DNA from: an uncultured Desulfosarcina sp.
GTDB taxonomy: Bacteria; Desulfobacterota; Desulfobacteria; Desulfobacterales; Desulfosarcinaceae
Direction: 5' to 3'
Assembly (NCBI RefSeq): GCF_963668215.1
Contig: NZ_OY764190.1
Span: 3,348,001-3,412,000, forward strand
Length of the DNA stretch: 64,000 nt
The notes under the pieces are model-generated. The model saw only the letters and a program-made list of their open reading frames with translations, ran no database searches and had not been told where the DNA came from. Position numbers and translations under genes: made by a program. Positions 20,823-30,644 of the stretch are shown in pieces (position 1 is the stretch's first letter; every line of letters begins with the position of its first letter).

Positions 20823-22241
20823 TTATGGTTTCTGGATATCGAGTTTTCGCATGCGTGCGCGCAAGGTGCTTCGGTCTAATCCAAGTATCTCGGCAGCACT
20901 GTTTTTACCGCTTACCTTCCAGTGTGCCCGCTCAAGCACCTGAAGAATATATTCGCGCTCCACATCTGCAAGGGTCCGATTCGCCTCTGCTACCATTTTG
21001 CCCGCTTTTTGCAGTTCGTCAACCAAGTGCAGCTTGGGACCCGACGAATTGATCACGGCTCGCTCAAGGACGTTTTCAAGTTCGCGAATATTGCCAGGCC
21101 AGTGGTAGTTGCGCAACGTGTCCATCACATTGACTGGAACCAGATTGATCGACTTTCCGAGTCTTTTGGATATTTTTTCGATAAAATAATTGACCAGCAA
21201 CGGAATGTCTTCCCTGCGCTCCCTGAGCGGCGGCATGGTGATCGGGAAAATATTCAGCCGGTACCAGAGATCCTCACGGAAGGTCCCTTTTCGAACCTCA
21301 GCTTCCAGATTTCGGTTGGTGGCGGCAATGATGCGCACATCGACTTTTGTGGTGTTGGAACTGCCCAGGCGTTCAAATTCTCCGGTCTCGATGACCTGGA
21401 GCAGTTTGGGCTGCAACTCCAAAGGCAGCTCGCCGATCTCATCCAGGAACAGGGTGGTGCCGTTGGCAATCTCGAACCGCCCCAACCGTTTGGAATGCGC
21501 ATCGGTGAAGGCGCCTTTCTCATGGCCGAATAGTTCGCTTTCAATGAGATTCGAAGGCAGGGCGGCACAATTCATTTTAACCAGGGCCCGGTCCTTTCGA
21601 CCGCTCAAGCCATGAATCGCCCGCGCCACCAGTTCTTTGCCGGTTCCGGTTTCTCCGAGAACCAATACATTGGTATCCGTGGAGGCAATTTGCTCGACCT
21701 TGTAGAACACATATTTGATTTCGTTGCTTCGGCCGATAATGTTCTCATGGTTGAATTCCAGCTTGATTTCTTCCTGCAGGTAGGCTCTCTCGGCCTCGAG
21801 CAGATCTTTGAGTTTTCTGATTTCAGCGGTTCGTTCCTCAACCAGGTCCTCAAGGTGTCGTTTATAATATTCGCGTTCGGTCACATCTTCGATGGCCAAC
21901 AGAATCATATCGGTCTGGTTGCCCGCGCCATAGATCCGTCTGGCATTTAGATGCATGATTTTGGGACCGATGGTTTCAAAGGTATGTTCCACCTCAAAAT
22001 CATGAAAAGAGGTATTCTGAGGAAGAATGTCTTCCAGCAGTTTCCTGAGCCGGGGAATGTCCCACTGCCGGTTGCCCAGGTCATAGATCAGCACGCCTTC
22101 GGTCTCGGCGGGCTTGACATTGAATGTCCGATAAAATGTATGATTGGCCGTTACGACTTTCAGATCGGAATCAAGCACGATCAGGGGCTCACGGATCGAC
22201 CCCAGAATCCTGTTGTGAATTTCCAGAAAGGTTTTTTTCAT
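20823..22241 (-). CDS. PAS-domain sigma-54-dependent transcriptional activator
   Basis: A 472-residue enhancer-binding protein. A PAS sensor (about residues 8-125), a coiled coil (about 125-165), the AAA+ domain with Walker A GETGTGKE (196-203), Walker B TLFLDEIGE (263-271), WYRLNIFPITMPPLRER and HWPGNIRELENVLERAV, and a C-terminal Fis-type helix-turn-helix (SAAEILGLDRSTLRARM). The sigma-54-contact loop reads GAFTDA (243-248) instead of GAFTGA. The ribosome site is weak. The dyad array lies 5 bp beyond its 3' end. Its PAS domain is closely similar to that of the diguanylate cyclase at 28.8-29.8 kb. It is the best candidate regulator of both large directons. Confidence 0.93.
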   Translation of the reverse strand: MKKTFLEIHNRILGSIREPLIVLDSDLKVVTANHTFYRTFNVKPAETEGVLIYDLGNRQWDIPRLRKLLEDILPQNTSFHDFEVEHTFETIGPKIMHLNARRIYGAGNQTDMILLAIEDVTEREYYKRHLEDLVEERTAEIRKLKDLLEAERAYLQEEIKLEFNHENIIGRSNEIKYVFYKVEQIASTDTNVLVLGETGTGKELVARAIHGLSGRKDRALVKMNCAALPSNLIESELFGHEKGAFTDAHSKRLGRFEIANGTTLFLDEIGELPLELQPKLLQVIETGEFERLGSSNTTKVDVRIIAATNRNLEAEVRKGTFREDLWYRLNIFPITMPPLRERREDIPLLVNYFIEKISKRLGKSINLVPVNVMDTLRNYHWPGNIRELENVLERAVINSSGPKLHLVDELQKAGKMVAEANRTLADVEREYILQVLERAHWKVSGKNSAAEILGLDRSTLRARMRKLDIQKP

Positions 22242-22805
22242 CGCTGATCTATGCTGTCAGTTGACTTGATGGTTAGCTTTTTATCAGGCAGTTGCTGGCT
22301 ATTGGGTATCAATTCAATTATTTTAGTATAGTTTTCTTGTGAGCGCAACCGGGCATGGACACCCCGAAGACGGGCATCCATGGAACCTAAAGCTATTTTA
22401 ACTTGTAAATACAGATACTTTTCCCCTATATCGCGTTTGGTTTCGTTCCGTGGCAACGATTCCGTGTTGGGAGCCAGGTTTCTGAAACAAGATCGCCAGA
22501 ACAGGTTTGCAGCTTCTCGTTTTGAAGCACCTTGACAAGGTGGCTCGGCATACGTATTTTTTTGTATTATCACTTCTTACGACATCTTTCTTTTCTATTT
22601 TTCAACGTGCATCGATTGCGATATTGACCTGAATCGGGTTCCACGCCAGTGAAGCACATTGCATCCCTTCATATGGGTGCGTTTAAACGATATTTTAACG
22701 CCAGGGCGCAGGCTCTTTGATCCAGCCGAGATTTCCAGACAGAACAAATCTCGGTGTGAGGTTGGCTGCTTTGGGGAAACATTATTAGAAAGGAAAAATG
22801 GAACC
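22242..22805. other. 564-bp intergenic region upstream of the groES stub
   Basis: It separates the divergent activator gene and groEL. I see no credible gene. An inverted repeat GAGATTT-N11-AAATCTC lies near 22729-22753, about 55 bp before the groES start. No CIRCE element (TTAGCACTC-N9-GAGTGCTAA) and no good -24/-12 match were found, so groEL control is unclear. Confidence 0.5.
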
Positions 22806-22868
22806 ATGAAACTCAGACCATTACAGGATCGTATTTTAGTTCAACGCGTCAAAGAATATGGAGAATAG
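22806..22868 (+). pseudogene. groES: groES remnant, 20 codons
   Basis: The frame reads [20 protein letters not shown] and stops with TAG at 22866-22868. The first 17 residues are a textbook GroES N-terminus, but GroES is normally about 95 residues; the mobile loop and the rest of the barrel are gone. An AAAGGA site precedes it and groEL begins 6 bp later, so the initiation region and coupling to groEL are preserved. The simplest explanation is one deletion from about codon 17 to near the original stop. It may now serve only as a leader peptide for groEL translation. Confidence 0.8.
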
Positions 22869-24509
<1,641 letters not shown>

Positions 24510-24647
24510 CCTCAGGCATTCCATGGTTTTCATGGTGGACCTGAAAGGCTGAAATGCAGACTTGAGCTGACAGTTCCCGATGTTGTGGTTGTCACTTCAA
24601 GACCATACCAACACCATTCAGTTGGATGTCGAGAGTATAACCCTCTC

Positions 24648-26063
24648 CTATAATGACATCACCCGAATCATATTCGTCATGCCGGCGACCCAGACAGGGT
24701 TGCCGGCAGTGATGACAGCTGTGTCCCCTTCAATCAAATCGCCTGTTTCAACCGCCTTTTTGGATACCTTTTCGATCAGATCATCCGTATCCCGATGGTT
24801 CAAAATCATGCGGGGGTATATCCCACGGAAAAGAGAGAGTTGCCTCAAGGTGGGCTGGCTGGGCGTAAAGGCAATAATCGGTTGCTTGGGCCTGAATCTG
24901 GAGATGTGTATGGCTGTCCGGCCGGACCGTGTCGGCGCTAAAATCGCAGCCGCATCCAGGTGGTCCGCCAAAACGCAGGCCGCATAGGTCACCGCGTCCG
25001 AAATCTCTTTTTCCGGCACCATTTTCAGGTACCGATCATGGGGATAGGTTTTTTCCGCTTCGGCAACGATGCGAATCATATAGTGAAGCGCTTGAACCGG
25101 ATAATTCCCTGTCGCGGTTTCTTCCGAAAGCATAACGGCATCCGTTCCGTCCAAAACGGCGTTGGCGACATCCGAGGCCTCGGCTCGGGTTGGTCGTGGC
25201 GCGTCTACCATGGATCGCAGCATCTGGGTAGCCGTAATAACCGGTTTTCCCAAAGCGTTGGCTTTTTGAATCAGTCGTTTTTGGATGCCGGGCACTTCTT
25301 CCAAAGGTATCTCCACCCCCAAGTCACCTCGGGCCACCATGATTGCGTCCGCAGCATCCAGGATGTCGTCGTAATGATCGATGGCCTCATGCTTTTCAAT
25401 TTTGGCGATGACCGGTGTCTGCTTGTTCTCCCGGCGGATGATTTCTTTTATGTCCTGAATGTCTGCTGCCGTCCTGACAAATGAAAGCGCGACATAATCC
25501 ACATCAAGACCCAGGCCAAAATGCAGATCGTCACGGTCTTTGTCCGTCATGGAAGGCATGAGAATACTTCCGGTCGGCAAATTTATCCCTTTGTGAGACG
25601 TAAGCACCCCGCCCGTAATGATCTCACAGTGGATTTCAGCCCCGCTTACCGCGCCAACCCTGAGTTCCAAAAAACCATCCGCGAGCAATATTCGATCCCC
25701 GTTCTTTACTTGTTCGTTTAAAAGCGGATAAGAAACCGATATGCGCTGTTGCGAACCCGAAACGGTCTGCGAGGTAAGAATAATATGACGTCCCGGTTCC
25801 AATCGAATCCCTGGATCAGGGATAACCCCCACCCGGATTTTTGGTCCTCCGAGATCCTGTAATATCGCAACCGGTTTGGCCAGCTCTTCGGCGATTTTCC
25901 TGATGACATGGATTTTTTTCTCATGGTCAACGTGTGTACCGTGAGAAAAATTCAAGCGGGCAACACGCATGCCGCCTGCAATCAATTCTCTAATGACCTC
26001 AGGCGTGTCACTGGCGGGTCCGATGGTACAGACAATCTTGGTTTTTGGCAGGGCGATGGCCAC
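24648..26063 (-). CDS. pyk: Pyruvate kinase
   Basis: A 471-residue enzyme catalysing PEP + ADP to pyruvate + ATP. Seen: TKIVCTIGPASDTPEVI, RLNFSHGTH, the active-site signature IAKIEKHEAIDHYDDIL, MVARGDLGVEIP, TATQMLRSM, EASDVANAVLDGTDAVMLSEETA, and the C-terminal allosteric-type domain ending with TNMIRVM. The start is GTG 26063, seven nt after AGGAG. It is the last gene of the long minus-strand directon, 49 bp behind a pfkB stub, so glycolytic steps were once paired here. Confidence 0.95.
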   Translation of the reverse strand: MAIALPKTKIVCTIGPASDTPEVIRELIAGGMRVARLNFSHGTHVDHEKKIHVIRKIAEELAKPVAILQDLGGPKIRVGVIPDPGIRLEPGRHIILTSQTVSGSQQRISVSYPLLNEQVKNGDRILLADGFLELRVGAVSGAEIHCEIITGGVLTSHKGINLPTGSILMPSMTDKDRDDLHFGLGLDVDYVALSFVRTAADIQDIKEIIRRENKQTPVIAKIEKHEAIDHYDDILDAADAIMVARGDLGVEIPLEEVPGIQKRLIQKANALGKPVITATQMLRSMVDAPRPTRAEASDVANAVLDGTDAVMLSEETATGNYPVQALHYMIRIVAEAEKTYPHDRYLKMVPEKEISDAVTYAACVLADHLDAAAILAPTRSGRTAIHISRFRPKQPIIAFTPSQPTLRQLSLFRGIYPRMILNHRDTDDLIEKVSKKAVETGDLIEGDTAVITAGNPVWVAGMTNMIRVMSL

Positions 26064-26112
26064 AATAGCGCTCCTGTTGTTTCAATGCTTTACAGGCGTT
26101 GACATCCAATAA

Positions 26113-26259
26113 TCATTCCCGGATCACCCTGGACACATCGATTCCTTTGCCGGCAGCATACGGTGTTTCCGAAAGAATGCGGGTGGTGTCTTCCGCAAGC
26201 AACTGTTCAACGACGATGAAACGGTCCAGTGCAGGATTTAATGTGACGGTATAAATCAT
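26113..26259 (-). pseudogene. PfkB-type phosphofructokinase remnant, 48 codons
   Basis: The frame starts MIYTVTLNPALDRFIVVEQL, followed by LAEDTTRILSE, then TPYAAGKGIDVSRVIRE and a TGA. This is the N-terminal substrate-binding strand-helix region of the PfkB/1-phosphofructokinase family (TLNPALDR and the GGKGINVSR-like motif, here AGKGIDVSR). The family is normally about 310 residues; the nucleotide-binding half and the catalytic GAGD motif are absent. A GAAGGA ribosome site is intact. Pyruvate kinase begins 49 bp after the stop, so a deletion of some 800 bp is the likely cause. Confidence 0.8.
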
Positions 26260-26292
26260 CTATGATTCCTTCAATAATTCCTGGGCAATTAA

Positions 26293-26472
26293 TCAATGCT
26301 TTTTCTGAATGGAATCTCTAATTTGATTAATTTTGTCCTTGGTCTTATTGGCCCTGAGATTCATTCGGCTAAATGTTTCCATGCCCTTCCCATAAACGAT
26401 TTCTTGAAATCGACGACTCTGATCACCTATTCGTTTCATGCTTTTCATAGCCGCACTTTTAATCTTGTCCAT
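26293..26472 (-). CDS. Small basic helical protein (59 aa), unknown
   Basis: Starts MDKIKSAAMKSMKRIGDQSR and ends NQIRDSIQKKH. It is rich in Lys, Arg and Met and amphipathic throughout. I do not recognise a family. A GAGGAAA purine run lies upstream, but rather far from the ATG. It lies in the directon 33 bp before the pfkB stub, which supports it being real. Another short Lys-rich frame immediately upstream (26445-26630) overlaps it in another phase and is less convincing. Confidence 0.35.
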   Translation of the reverse strand: MDKIKSAAMKSMKRIGDQSRRFQEIVYGKGMETFSRMNLRANKTKDKINQIRDSIQKKH

Positions 26473-26718
26473 TCATGTTTTATCGATATTTCCTCGTTTT
26501 TTTTCAAGTAAATATTTAAATGGGCTTGCGGTATATCGGTGGTTCGCGCAAACGGGTTTTGGTTTTTGATCAAATTGTCTTTCTTCATTTTTTTCTTTTT
26601 CCAATTTCCATTTCTCTTTTTATCAATCATTGGTTTTCATGCGAATGCTCAACATTTGATGGATAGCCATCCATGGCCTCTGCAGGATATCCGGATGCAA
26701 TGGGCGGCGAATGAAGGG

Positions 26719-27375
26719 TCAGGCCGCATACCAAAGCACGAGGAAGTAATGACATGCGGTACCGGTGATGACAAATAGATGCCAGACCAGATGGCCATAG
26801 GGTATTCGCGAATCGGTTGCAAAAAATACCACGCCGACGGTGTAGGACAAACCGCCCGCAATCAATAAGAAAAGTCCCGCAGTCGGCATGCGGGAAAGCA
26901 GCGGTTCTACCGTTATCACGGCCAGCCACCCCATCACCAGATAAAGGGCCGTCGATAAAATGGGATGTGAGGCCTTATAGATGGTTTTCAGCGTTATTCC
27001 GGCGACAGCCAACCCCCAAACCAATCCGAAGAGCGTCCAGCCCACTGCGCCTCGAAGGATGCCAAGGGTTAACGGGGTATACGTGCCCGCAATAAGAAAA
27101 AAGATCGCGGAATGCTCGACGATTCGAAAACAGCGCTTGACCTTGCCAACGGGCCATGCATGGTAGAGCGTGGAGGCGAGGTAAAGAAGGACCATGGATG
27201 CGGCGAAGACAATCGTGCCGACAATGAATCCGGCATCCCCATGGCGCACCGCATGAATGATGAGAAATGGCGTTCCGATGAGCGCGCCGAGCAGCCCTAT
27301 GCCGTGACTGATACTGTTGGCGATCTCTTCGCCTTGGGACGGCATCTGCTTAAGATCTGAAAGAATCGATTCCAC
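26719..27375 (-). CDS. Hemolysin III / PAQR-family membrane protein
   Basis: A 218-residue integral membrane protein with seven hydrophobic segments. Family marks are ANSISHGIGLLGAL, VEHSAIFFLIAGTYTP and HLVWHLFVITGTACHYF, which place the metal-binding Ser/His/His/Glu set of the PAQR fold. The start is GTG 27375, one base after the stop in the remnant of the Pat-like gene, so the pair was translationally coupled. Its bacterial role is poorly known; relatives affect membrane homeostasis. Confidence 0.9.
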   Translation of the reverse strand: MESILSDLKQMPSQGEEIANSISHGIGLLGALIGTPFLIIHAVRHGDAGFIVGTIVFAASMVLLYLASTLYHAWPVGKVKRCFRIVEHSAIFFLIAGTYTPLTLGILRGAVGWTLFGLVWGLAVAGITLKTIYKASHPILSTALYLVMGWLAVITVEPLLSRMPTAGLFLLIAGGLSYTVGVVFFATDSRIPYGHLVWHLFVITGTACHYFLVLWYAA

Positions 27376-27376
27376 G

Positions 27377-28836
27377 TCACTTCACGCTCCCTTCATCGCA
27401 TTCCGTGCCGGCTCGGCTTCGAGAGACGGCGTTACCCGGCAATGTTTCCGAATCGGTTCCCCCTTCGAAATGAATGATCAGCTGATTGCCCCCGGCATCC
27501 AGGTCTCTTTTTGCCTCAAACCCCAGTTTTTTTCCCAGCGCGAGCATGTTCCGATTCTCTTGTAATACGATGCCGTGAACCGTTTTGAATCCCTACTTCT
27601 CGGCTATCGAGAGGCATTTTTCCAACAGATTGCCCCCGATGCCCTTGCCTTGCCAGGCATCACCCACGATAACGGCGAATTCACCCGTCCTGCCATCCGC
27701 ATCACCGATGATTCGGGCAACCCCCAGTATGTTGTCGGTTGGCGATTCTTCATCGATGGCCACCAGCGCGATCTCCCGGTCGTAATCGATCTGGGTGAAC
27801 CGCGCCAGTATTTCGGGATTCAATTCCTTTAACGCCCCGAAGAAACGATAGTAAATCGTCGTGGGCGAAAGCGTCTTGAAAAAGGCTGTGAAAAGGGGTG
27901 CGTCCTCGGGCTTGACCGGTCGGATAAAAATGCGGCGCTCGTCGACGCTGACCATATGGGACTCATCCTCCTCCGGATACGGGCCGATCACCAGGTGCAG
28001 CGATGATGGCAACGCAAGCGGTGAAACGAGGATGCGGGCATCTACTGTGACGGGCTTGCCATCCTTGATCAGAACGGGATTCATGTCCAGTTCGGCGATG
28101 TCGGGAAAATCGATCAGCAGCTGCGAGAGCCGGATGATCATCTCTTCTATCCGCTGCATGTCGGCGGCGGGGCGGTTGCGATACCCTTTCAGTAGAGAAT
28201 AGGCCTTGGTCTCCTGCATGAGCCGTTTAGCCAGCAATCGGTTCATGGGGGGAAGCCCCAGGAGCGGTCTTTCAACTCGAGGTTCCTGACATATTCGACC
28301 ATATACAGAAACGCCCGGACCGCCCGCTCCGGCGTGTCATAGGTCGGGATTCCCGCGGCATTCAACACGTCGACGGCAGGGGCGATGCGTTTGCCGCCCA
28401 TCCAGCAGGCAAATATCGGAAACCGGCGTCCCTGGATCGCGGCGGCCAGCGTCTCGGCTACGGAAAGGGGGTCGGTCAGGGACTGGGGCGCAAGGATGAC
28501 CAGCACGCCGTCGAGTTTTTTCGAGTTGAAGCAGATCGCCAGGGCGCGGCTGAACCGTTCCGCGGAGGCGTCACCGAGGATGTCGATGGGGTTGCTTCGG
28601 CTCCAGAAGTCCGGCAGGAAGGCATCGAAGGCCTGCAATGTTACATCGTCAAGGGGCGCGGACTCCTGGCCGTGCATGGTTTGGTATTTGGGATTGACCG
28701 GCAGCACCGTTCCGGAAAACCCGCCGTCAACCAGATTTCTCATCAACGCGTTGCCGATGGTGCCCGTTTTTTTGCTGGCGCCCACCACGGCAACCTGCCG
28801 CGGTTTAAAGATGCGGTTCAGATTGTATTGGGCCAT
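27377..28836 (-). pseudogene. Pat-like protein acetyltransferase (acyl-CoA synthetase-like + GNAT), multiply deleted
   Basis: Intact relatives are about 900 residues: CoA-binding, two succinyl-CoA-ligase-like domains, ATP-grasp and a C-terminal GNAT domain. Here a 197-codon frame (28836-28243) begins normally (FKPRQVAVVGASKKTGTIGN), but after PKYQTMHGQ it jumps to LPDFWSRSNPIDILGDA, skipping about 230 residues. After VEYVRNLEL a second junction near 28265 removes most of ATP-grasp and changes frame; the matching sequence resumes LLGLPPMNRLLAKRL. That second frame (28246-27593) runs into the GNAT domain (DAWQGKGIGGNLLEKCL) and meets TAG at 27593-27595, beyond which the GNAT sequence continues in frame (GFKTVHGIVLQENRNML) to a stop at 27377. 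Its start overlaps the diguanylate cyclase gene by 32 bp. Confidence 0.85.
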
Positions 28837-29752
28837 CCCAGTCGTCCTTGCTATAAAGATGATATTGGTTTCTTCCGGCCTGTTTGGCTTGATACATGGC
28901 GCTGTCGGCGTTCTTCAAAATGGTGTCTACATTCTCGCCATGATCGGGATAGATGGAGATACCGATGCTGCTGGTGATGATTAATGTGTGCCCCTCAAGG
29001 ACAACTGCCTTCCGGAAAGTATTGATAATCTTCCGGGCAACCTTCATAGCTGTCTGGACGTCTTTTTGTTCAGGAAGCACAAGGACGAATTCATCACCAC
29101 CGAAGCGGGCAACGGTGTCTTCTTTCCGGAGGACTCCTGTAAGTTTTTCCGCAACCACCTGCAACAGCATATCCCCGATGTGGTGGCCGTGGGTATCATT
29201 GATCTCTTTAAACTTGTCGAGATCCAGCATCATTAGGGCCACCTTTTTCCGATTTCTATCGGATTGGCCTTTGGCCATTTTCAAACGATCGTTGAGAAGC
29301 ATTCTGTTCGGCAGGTTCGTCAGCGAGTCATGATAGGCAAGTCGCTTGATCTCCTGTTCCATTTCCCTCCGAATCGTGATGTCCTCGATAGCCAGAAGGA
29401 TGGTCTGCGCCTTTCCCATACCCCGTTCAATCTGCCGGGCATTCAGAAGCATGATGCGTCTTCCGATGGTGGCAAAATCGTGTTCAACCTCATAGTTGTC
29501 AAAAAATGCCTTTTGGGGAAGGATGGTTTCCAGCAGTTCCCGCAGCTTGGGGATATCCCATTGCTTGTTGCCCAGTTCATAAATCCGCTGCCCCACGGTC
29601 TCCTCGGGCTTCACCTTGAAGACATCATAGAATGAGCGGCTGACCGAGACCACCCTTAGATCTTGATCCAGGACGATTAAGGGTTCACGCACGGTGTCGA
29701 TGATGCTCTCGGCGTATTCCAGGGATTTTGTCTCAATTTTTTCCCCGCCCAT
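28805..29752 (-). CDS. PAS-GGDEF diguanylate cyclase
   Basis: A 315-residue protein making c-di-GMP from GTP. A PAS domain (about residues 10-130) is joined to a GGDEF domain with intact RFGGDEF and the RxxD product-inhibition site (RKED) five residues before it. ATG 29752 follows AGGAG by 7 nt. The PAS domain is strikingly like that of the sigma-54 activator (shared LGN-QWDIP-LR-LLE-ILPQ and REPLIVLD-DL-VV blocks), so both probably sense the same cue. It sits upstream of and overlaps the Pat-like remnant. Confidence 0.93.
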   Translation of the reverse strand: MGGEKIETKSLEYAESIIDTVREPLIVLDQDLRVVSVSRSFYDVFKVKPEETVGQRIYELGNKQWDIPKLRELLETILPQKAFFDNYEVEHDFATIGRRIMLLNARQIERGMGKAQTILLAIEDITIRREMEQEIKRLAYHDSLTNLPNRMLLNDRLKMAKGQSDRNRKKVALMMLDLDKFKEINDTHGHHIGDMLLQVVAEKLTGVLRKEDTVARFGGDEFVLVLPEQKDVQTAMKVARKIINTFRKAVVLEGHTLIITSSIGISIYPDHGENVDTILKNADSAMYQAKQAGRNQYHLYSKDDWDGPIQSEPHL

Positions 29753-29803
29753 TCCATGTCTCCTGGTTCGACTTATCGTTGCCAATGATTTCAGAGGACC
29801 GAA

Positions 29804-29944
29804 TCATGATTTTTGTTTCGGCAGTAACAGTTCTGGCCGCCCTTTTTGTTGTTTTTCAAGCTTGTCGTTGGCTTTCCGCCGCTTTTTGTCATTGCTTTGT
29901 TTTTGGCTTTTATGCTTGTCTTTTTTACCACCCTTGTCTCCCAT
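29804..29944 (-). CDS. Small Lys-rich protein (46 aa)
   Basis: Starts MGDKGGKKDKHKSQKQSNDK and ends PELLLPKQKS. It is extremely rich in Lys, Gln and Asp and probably disordered. Short proteins beginning MGDKGxKKDK recur in Desulfobacterota as far as I recall; no function is known. A strong AAGGAG site precedes the ATG, which overlaps the end of the degraded receiver frame upstream. Confidence 0.65.
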   Translation of the reverse strand: MGDKGGKKDKHKSQKQSNDKKRRKANDKLEKQQKGRPELLLPKQKS

Positions 29945-30333
29945 TACCGTGCTCCTTCTTCGAAGTTGTTTTTCAGGTTATACCGGAACAAACGCCTGCC
30001 ATCTGATGGTGTCACCCGTTTCCATTTCCATCGGAGGCTATGGCGACCGGTCATGATGATCACGTTGGCGTCCTGCATCTACCGTTTGATCCTATGGGTC
30101 AGATGGTATCCATTCATATCTGGCATTTCCAGATCCGTCACGATCAGAACGTAGGGGCCGGTGGCCAGCATTCGCACCACTTCAGGTTGTTTCTGGGCGG
30201 TGTCCACGCCCTGGAATCCGAGCATCGTAAGCATACGGGCCACGAATTTAAGAATCATATGGTCATCGTCGACCACTAAGCTGCGCAGATGGTTTCCGCT
30301 TTGTTTGGCTGAGTTCAGAGGTGAAGATGTCAT
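29944..30333 (-). pseudogene. Response-regulator receiver domain, interrupted by TAG
   Basis: The frame begins with a normal receiver: LVVDDDHMILKFVARML, acidic pocket DD, phospho-acceptor in VLIVTDLEMPDMNGYHL. It stops at TAG 30079-30081 after 84 codons. In the same frame the next strand continues (DANVIIMTGRHS), after which the sequence no longer resembles a receiver and ends at TAA 29944-29946. The alpha4-beta5-alpha5 output face with the conserved Lys is therefore missing. AAGGGA precedes the start. An 84-residue stub could still be made. Confidence 0.75.
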
Positions 30334-30369
30334 GGAGTTCCCTTTTGACTATTTCTGGACAGACAATAG

Positions 30370-30597
30370 TTATCTGCATTCCTGGGATGTCCGGCTGCAT
30401 TGGACATCTTTGAGTCGTTCGGTATACCGAGCCCAAAACCCTTTTTTGGTTTTGGCGTCCGCTTTATCGAATTTGTTCTGACAATCTTTGGAGCAAAAAT
30501 AGTGTGTCCCTTTTTCATCATCACTGCGAAACCGACATTCGTCAATATGGACGCTTTTGCCGCAAACCGGATCTATCGTTTGTTGACTTTCATTCAT
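30370..30597 (-). CDS. YHS-domain protein
   Basis: A 75-residue protein with one YHS domain: DPVCGKSV, KGTHYFCSKDCQNKFDKAD. The Cys residues suggest metal (copper or zinc) binding, as in the YHS segments of heavy-metal ATPases and TRASH-like domains. GGAGG precedes the ATG. It lies between glycogen phosphorylase and the receiver remnant. Confidence 0.85.
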   Translation of the reverse strand: MNESQQTIDPVCGKSVHIDECRFRSDDEKGTHYFCSKDCQNKFDKADAKTKKGFWARYTERLKDVQCSRTSQECR

Positions 30598-30644
30598 GAT
30601 AATCCTCCATTGATTGATAGTTTGAATAGCTTATTACCTGCACC

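Noticed and set aside
22238-22573. 111-codon frame between the activator gene and groES
   Set aside because: No ribosome site, random-looking composition, and it overlaps the start of the activator.
22574-22805. Search for CIRCE or a sigma-54 promoter before groES/groEL
   Set aside because: No TTAGCACTC-N9-GAGTGCTAA and no GG-N10-GC element of the right form was found; only an unrelated GAGATTT/AAATCTC dyad.
27593-27595. In-frame TAG codons in the Pat-like and receiver remnants read as pyrrolysine
   Set aside because: Some Desulfobacterota use pyrrolysine, but neither family is known to contain it, both genes carry other lesions, and no pyl genes are visible.
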